Notes under the pieces: model-generated | Databases searched by the model: none | The model's input: only the letters and a program-made list of their open reading frames with translations | What the model was told of the DNA's origin: nothing | Shown here: positions 54,855-64,000 of the stretch, one piece after another | Layout of the letters: each line of letters begins with the position of its first letter | Numbering within the stretch: position 1 is the first letter of the stretch | Translations under genes and position numbers: made by a program | Source: Novosphingobium sp. MW5 | Lineage (GTDB): Bacteria > Pseudomonadota > Alphaproteobacteria > Sphingomonadales > Sphingomonadaceae | Reading direction: 5' to 3' | NCBI GenBank assembly: GCA_025938935.1 | Contig: JAPCWB010000001.1 | Location: forward strand, 434,001 to 498,000 | DNA length: 64,000 nt

Positions 54855-56475
54855 CTTTCAGCAGGTCCGCCGCCAGCGCCTCAGCCACGCGGATGCCGTC
54901 GACCGCGGCGCTGAGGATGCCCCCGGCATAGCCCGCGCCCTCGCCCGCCGGGTAGAGCCCTGCGGTGTTGAGGCTCTGCAGGTCCGATCCGCGGGTGAAG
55001 CGCACCGGACTGGAGGTGCGGGTTTCGACCCCGGTCATGATCACGTCCGGGTGGTCATATCCGGCGATCTGGCGGCCGAAGACCGGGAGCGCCTCGCGGA
55101 TCGACTCCATCACATAATCTGGCAGGCACTCCGACAGGTCAGTCAGCTTGACCCCCGGCTTGTAGCTGGGAACGACCGCGCCGAATTCGCCCGAGGAAGG
55201 ACGCCCCGCAAGAAGGTCTGCCACCTTCTGTCCCGGCGCCTGGTAGTTGGAGCCGCCCGCCACATAGGCCAGGCTCTCCCAGTGCCGCTGAAAGGCGATC
55301 CCCGCCAGCGGGCCGCCCGGATAGTCACGCTCGGGCTGGATATCGACGACAAGGCCAGAGTTGGCGTTGAATTCCGCGCGCGAGTACTGGCTCATGCCGT
55401 TGGTCACGACGCGCCCCTCCTCGCTCGTTGCCGCGACCACGCGTCCACCCGGGCACATGCAGAACGAATAGACCGTGCGCCCGTTCGATGCCCGGTGGCT
55501 CAGCGCATAGGCCGCCGCGCCCAGGATCCTGTTTCCGGCATTGGGGCCGTAGCGTGCCTTGTCGATCCAGCTTTGCGGATGCTCGATTCGCACGCCGATC
55601 GCAAAGGGCTTGGCCTCAACAAACACGCCTGCGTCGTGCAGCTTGTGGAAGGTGTCGCGCGCCGAATGGCCCACCGCGAGCACGACATGGCGAGCAGGCA
55701 GGAAGGTGCCGTCCGACAGGTGCAGGCCCGCAATGCGCCGTGCACCGTCCGCGCCGCGATCGATCTCGAAATCCTCGACCCGGGTGCCGAAGCGGTATTC
55801 GCCGCCAAGCCCCTCGATCGTTTCGCGGATCGACATGACCATGGTGACGAGGCGGAAGGTGCCGATGTGCGGATGGGCCTCGGTCAGGATGTCATCGGGC
55901 GCGCCGGCCTTGACGAATTCGGTCAGCACCTTGCGGCTGAGGTGGCGCGGGTCCTTGATGCGCGAATAGAGCTTGCCGTCGGAGAACGTCCCCGCGCCGC
56001 CCTCACCGAACTGCACGTTGGATTCCGGCTCGAGCACTGAACGGCGCCACAGGCCCCAGGTGTCCTTGGTGCGTTCGCGCACTGCCTTGCCGCGCTCGAT
56101 GATGATGGGCTTGAGGCCCATCTGCGCGAGGATCAGCGCCGCGAGCAGGCCGCAGGGACCGGCCCCGATAACCACGGGCCGCGTTTCCTCCCAGCCGTCC
56201 GGCGCGCGCACCGGGAAGTGATAGGAGGTGTCCGGACTGGGCCGCACGTGGCTGTCCCCGGCATGAGTGGCGAGCACCGCATCTTCGTCCCGCACCACCA
56301 CGTCGAGCACATAGACCAGCTTGATCGCGTGCTTCTTGCGCGCATCGTTGCCCCGCCGAACCAGCGTGAAGCGCTCAAGCTGGCCGGGGACCAGCTTCAG
56401 GCGCGCGATGATTGCCGCCTCAAGCTCCTCGGGCGTGTGGTCCAATGGCAGGGCAAGGTCGGAGAGGCGGATCAT
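54742..56475 (-). CDS. FAD-dependent NAD(P)/FAD-binding protein (YhiN/AhpF-unlike, COG2509)
   Basis: 577 residues. N-terminal RNA-binding-like small domain, FAD Rossmann VVIGAGPCGLLAALILAQMGLKPIIIERG, EPESNVQFGEGGAGTFSDGKL, and terminal TAGLYPAGEGAGYAGGILSAAVDGIRVAEAL are typical of COG2509. The last 38 residues (from about SAPAPARSPDG) are low-complexity and antisense to the DUF4199 3' end; the conserved part ends near 54855, so the true stop may have been lost by an indel. Confidence 0.82.
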   Translation of the reverse strand: MIRLSDLALPLDHTPEELEAAIIARLKLVPGQLERFTLVRRGNDARKKHAIKLVYVLDVVVRDEDAVLATHAGDSHVRPSPDTSYHFPVRAPDGWEETRPVVIGAGPCGLLAALILAQMGLKPIIIERGKAVRERTKDTWGLWRRSVLEPESNVQFGEGGAGTFSDGKLYSRIKDPRHLSRKVLTEFVKAGAPDDILTEAHPHIGTFRLVTMVMSIRETIEGLGGEYRFGTRVEDFEIDRGADGARRIAGLHLSDGTFLPARHVVLAVGHSARDTFHKLHDAGVFVEAKPFAIGVRIEHPQSWIDKARYGPNAGNRILGAAAYALSHRASNGRTVYSFCMCPGGRVVAATSEEGRVVTNGMSQYSRAEFNANSGLVVDIQPERDYPGGPLAGIAFQRHWESLAYVAGGSNYQAPGQKVADLLAGRPSSGEFGAVVPSYKPGVKLTDLSECLPDYVMESIREALPVFGRQIAGYDHPDVIMTGVETRTSSPVRFTRGSDLQSLNTAGLYPAGEGAGYAGGILSAAVDGIRVAEALAADLLKVSAPAPARSPDGAAAGRRSTAPAVQRARSRSASRPCA

Positions 56476-56561
56476 GGCCCCGCCCTAGACGGCGGAGGTC
56501 CAAACGGAAAGAGGCGCGGGGATCGGTCCCGCGCCTCCTACCTTGTTTCTGTCCGGATGGA

Positions 56562-58000
56562 TCAGCGCGGCAGCTGGGTCACGCCCATCAGCGCCTCATC
56601 GACCGCACGGGCGGCCTGACGGCCTTCGCGGATCGCCCAGACGACGAGGCTCTGGCCGCGGCGCATGTCACCGCAGGCCCAGATCTGCGGATCGCTGGTG
56701 CGGTAGTCGATGACGTTCGCCGCGACATTGCCGCGCGCGTCGAGCTCGACCCCGGCACTGGTCAACCATGCCGGCCTTGATCGGGCCGACGAAGCCCATG
56801 GCGAGCAGGATCAGGTCGGCCTTGAGGACGAATTCGCTGTCCGGGACGTCCTGCATCTTGCCGTCGACCCATTCGACGCGGACGCATTCGAGACCGGTCA
56901 CCTTGCCGTTTTCGCCCAGCACGCGGCGGGCATTGATTGCCCAGTCACGCTCGCAGCCTTCATCGTGGCTGGTCGAGGTGCGCAGCTTAAGCGGCCAGTT
57001 CGGCCAGGAGAGCGCCTTGTTTTCCTTTTCGGGCGGCTTGGGCATGATCTCGATCTGGGTGACCGAGGCCGCGCCACTGGCGGTTCGAGGTGCCGACGCA
57101 GTCAGACCCGGTATCGCCGCCGCCGATGACGATGACGTGCTTGCCGGTGGCGGTCAGCGTGCCGCGCGGGGCGGCGCGGGTTTCATCGTCGCCCGCGTTG
57201 CGCTTGTTCTGCTGGGTGAGGAATTCCATCGCCAGCCGCACACCCGACATTTCCGCGCCGGGAATGGTCAACTGGCGCGGATCTTCCGCACCGCCCGAGA
57301 GGACGATCGCGTCGAAGTTTTCCTTCAGGCTCTCGATCGAGACATGGACGCCCACTTCGGTGCTGGTCTTGAGCACCACGCCTTCCGACTGCATCTGCAT
57401 CAGGCGGCGGTTGATCAGGTCCTTGTCCAGCTTGAAGTCGGGGATGCCGTAACGCATCAGCCCGCCCATGCGGTCGTTCTTTTCGAACAGGGTGACCGAG
57501 TGGCCGGCGCGCGCCAGCTGCTGGGCAGCGGCCATGCCAGCCGGGCCTGAACCGACCACGGCAACCGTCTTGCCGGTGCGCTTTTCGGGCACCTGCGGCA
57601 CGATCCAGCCGTTTTCCCAGCCCTTGTCGACGATCGCGCATTCGATCGACTTGATCGTTACCGGCTGGTCGATGATGTTCAGCGTGCAGCTCGCCTCGCA
57701 GGGGGCGGGGCAGATGCGGCCGGTGAACTCGGGGAAATTGTTGGTCGAATGCAGCACTTCAAGCGCATTCTGCCAGTCCCCTTCATAGACCAGATGGTTC
57801 CAGTCCGGGATGATGTTGTTCACCGGACAGCCGTTGTGACAATAGGGAATCCCGCAATTCATGCAGCGCGAGGCCTGCGCCTTCAGCGCGGGTTCGGTGT
57901 GCGGAATGACGAATTCCTTGTAGTGGGTCAGCCGCTCCTTGGGGTCCGCATAGGTGCGGTCCTGGCGGTCAAGCTCGAGAAAGCCGGTTTCCTTGCCCAT
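56562..58000 (-). pseudogene. gltD: glutamate synthase small subunit, two frameshifts
   Basis: About 478 residues after removing two A (plus strand 56757 and 57076). N-terminal [4Fe-4S] cysteines [17 protein letters not shown] and [55 protein letters not shown], and the C-terminal [22 protein letters not shown] are complete once corrected. Both insertions split a CCTGG into C-A-CTGG. Supplies electrons to gltB for glutamate synthesis from glutamine and 2-oxoglutarate. Six bases after gltB. A real double null in ammonium assimilation is unlikely. Confidence 0.9.
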
Positions 58001-58005
58001 CGTAA

Positions 58006-62647
<4,642 letters not shown>

Positions 62648-62873
62648 CCGTTAATCCTGTCCTGTTCTGGTCCATCGGCACCGGAAAACCGGTTACAATG
62701 GAAATCAAACGCGACTCACCCAGCCGCGAAATGCAGCGAAGTTGCGCGAAGGGTCGCCATGGCGACAGGATCGTGTTTTTGCAACTGCGAAGTGGCAGGC
62801 GCGGGCGGTTCGGCGGAAAAGCGAACCACCATAAGGCACTTCTGATCGCCGGAGCGAGGCATGGCGCGCGGTT

Positions 62874-62894
62874 CCCGGGCCAGTCCGGCCCGGG
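62874..62894 (-). terminator. hairpin after the acidic protein gene
   Basis: Perfect 8-bp stem CCCGGGCC / GGCCCGGG with a 5-base loop, 10 bases past the stop on the minus strand. No T run follows, so it is a weak terminator or an mRNA-end element. Confidence 0.35.
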
Positions 62895-62903
62895 GCAGGC
62901 GAA

Positions 62904-64000
62904 TCAGGCGGCGCCGCTCATCCGCTGCAGGGTGGCAAGCGCGGCCTTGAGCTGACGCTCGGTTTCCTCCGCATCGACGCTGCGCGGCGTGGCCGGAGGC
63001 ATGCGCAGGGGCGCGGAAGGCGCGGGCGGCGTATCAAACAGGCGCGCCGAACCGGGAGCCTCGACCTGCGCGGCACCGGCAGGGGCGCCAAACAGGCGAT
63101 TTTCCTGGCCCGGGAAGATCACGACCGGCTCGATTTCGGTGCTGTCCTCTTCCGGCTCCTCAATCCGCACGAAAGGACGCGACGAGTTGTTCAGGTCGAG
63201 CAGCGAGGCATAGCCCTCTTCTTCATCGGCCACTTCCGCTTCGACTGCGGGGGGCGCGAAAGATTGCGGCATGCGCGGTGCTTCGGCCTGCGGAGCAAGA
63301 GGTTCGGCCAGCTTCGGGAAAGTACGCGGCGGCAGGATAGAGGGGAGTTGGTCTTCCTCTTCCGGCTCATCGAAGCTGATCGGGCGCATGGCGGTCGGCA
63401 GGGCGGAAGGCGCGGAGAACAGCGGGGTCACTTCGGCCGCCGGCACCTCTTCCTCAGCCACGTCCGGCGCGGAATCCGCTTCGATTTCAGCTTCATAGCC
63501 TGAGAAAATCTGGACGGGTGCAGGCGGGACAAAGTCCAGCGGCGCGGGCGCATTGAGGCTGGGCGGCACCGGAAAGGCGACCGGAACCGGCGGCTGCGGC
63601 GGGGTCAGGTCCTCAGGCAGGGCGGGGGCCTGGGCCTCTTCCGACCCGGCGTTTTCGCGCTTGCGGGCGATGGCGAGAGCAAGGCGTTCGGCCAGTTGCA
63701 CCACGCCGAGCGAGGTCAGCGGCATGGCCGTCAGACGCTCCGCGGCATCGCCGGTGACCGTGCCGAAGATCGGACGTGAAGGCGCTGCATCGACACTGCA
63801 AGCGACCTGCTCGGCCGGCGCAGGGGCAAATTCCGACACCGGGGCCGCAAATTCGGCGGAGGGCGGAGTGAAGTCGGTTACGTCGGCAGCGACAGGCGCG
63901 GCAAAGGCACGCTCATCGGCAAGGCTCACTTCATCATTGGCCGCATCGTGCAGTTCGGCAACCGGATGGACAATCGCCTCGACCGGGTGAGCCGGAGCAT
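62904..64000 (-). CDS. acidic proline/alanine-rich protein of unknown function, 5' end outside the window
   Basis: At least 365 residues, continuing upstream of 64000. A GTG at 63929 is in frame but the coding character continues above it. The sequence is low-complexity, rich in Ala, Pro, Glu, with one ordered-looking stretch GDAAERLTAMPLTSLGVVQLAERLALAIARKREN and a C-terminal helix VDAEETERQLKAALATLQRMSG. No family recognised; the missing N-terminus may carry the defining domain. Upstream of and on the same strand as gltB. Confidence 0.6.
   Translation of the reverse strand, partial: APAHPVEAIVHPVAELHDAANDEVSLADERAFAAPVAADVTDFTPPSAEFAAPVSEFAPAPAEQVACSVDAAPSRPIFGTVTGDAAERLTAMPLTSLGVVQLAERLALAIARKRENAGSEEAQAPALPEDLTPPQPPVPVAFPVPPSLNAPAPLDFVPPAPVQIFSGYEAEIEADSAPDVAEEEVPAAEVTPLFSAPSALPTAMRPISFDEPEEEDQLPSILPPRTFPKLAEPLAPQAEAPRMPQSFAPPAVEAEVADEEEGYASLLDLNNSSRPFVRIEEPEEDSTEIEPVVIFPGQENRLFGAPAGAAQVEAPGSARLFDTPPAPSAPLRMPPATPRSVDAEETERQLKAALATLQRMSGAA

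Overview
The window comes from a GC-rich alphaproteobacterium of the order Sphingomonadales, close to Novosphingobium, Erythrobacter or Sphingomonas. The evidence is a serine palmitoyltransferase with its own acyl carrier protein (sphingolipid synthesis), the alphaproteobacterial cell-cycle regulators DivK and CtrA, a DksA with a degenerate zinc finger, the rnd-lptC-lptA order, and a gene transfer agent (GTA) cluster of the Rhodobacter RcGTA type. I see no tRNA, rRNA, CRISPR array or insertion sequence. No gene-free stretch reaches 300 bases.

Layout. 1-10.7 kb: a broken S8 protease with an outer-membrane barrel, dapD, a K+-channel-like protein, an M19 dipeptidase, a lysozyme-like protein next to a small membrane protein, a TauE/GMC pair, an MFS carrier and an EEP hydrolase. 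10.8-12.8 kb: glnK-amtB behind a sigma-54 promoter. 12.8-21.6 kb: housekeeping genes (sterol desaturase group, a glycine-rich double cold-shock protein, argD-argF-hslO, queC, an OmpA-like protein with a 28-proline hinge). 21.8-36.1 kb: the GTA cluster on the minus strand, read from terminase to tail tip and a DUF2793 protein. 36.2-44.5 kb: YqaA, a TPR protein, the sphingolipid operon, cytochrome c', divK and a five-gene tightly coupled operon. 44.7-48.6 kb: dksA, PilZ, a solute-binding lipoprotein, DUF4112 and ctrA. 48.6-56.5 kb: two membrane-tethered LuxR-type regulators, trmB, lptA-lptC-rnd, ung, carbonic anhydrase and a FAD protein. 56.6-64 kb: gltD-gltB and part of an acidic, proline-rich protein.

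The GTA cluster is the main accessory system. It holds recognisable equivalents of RcGTA genes 1-6, 8-15 and the small extra genes, but no integrase, repressor, replication or lysis genes. Four features stand out. The capsid gene is bracketed by two terminator-like hairpins. A palindromic REP-type repeat sits between protease and capsid. Gene 12 carries a roughly 560-residue N-terminal extension while gene 15 lacks the central TIM-barrel segment of RcGTA. A small convergent gene lies between terL and portal. A possible lysis pair (lysozyme-like protein plus a small two-helix membrane protein) lies 16 kb away, and DivK and CtrA, relatives of known GTA regulators, lie just beyond the cluster.

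Quality warning. At least nine genes or gene parts need a one-base correction to read through: the S8 protease, hslO, GTA gene 15, terL, a GDSL protein, a FemAB-like protein, gltD (twice) and gltB. Five of the nine indels lie at the same point of a CCTGG/CCAGG site and the other four in G or C runs. This points to systematic sequencing or consensus errors, perhaps linked to CCWGG methylation, rather than real gene decay. I mark most of these genes as pseudogenes because that is what the sequence shows, but I expect them to be intact in the organism.
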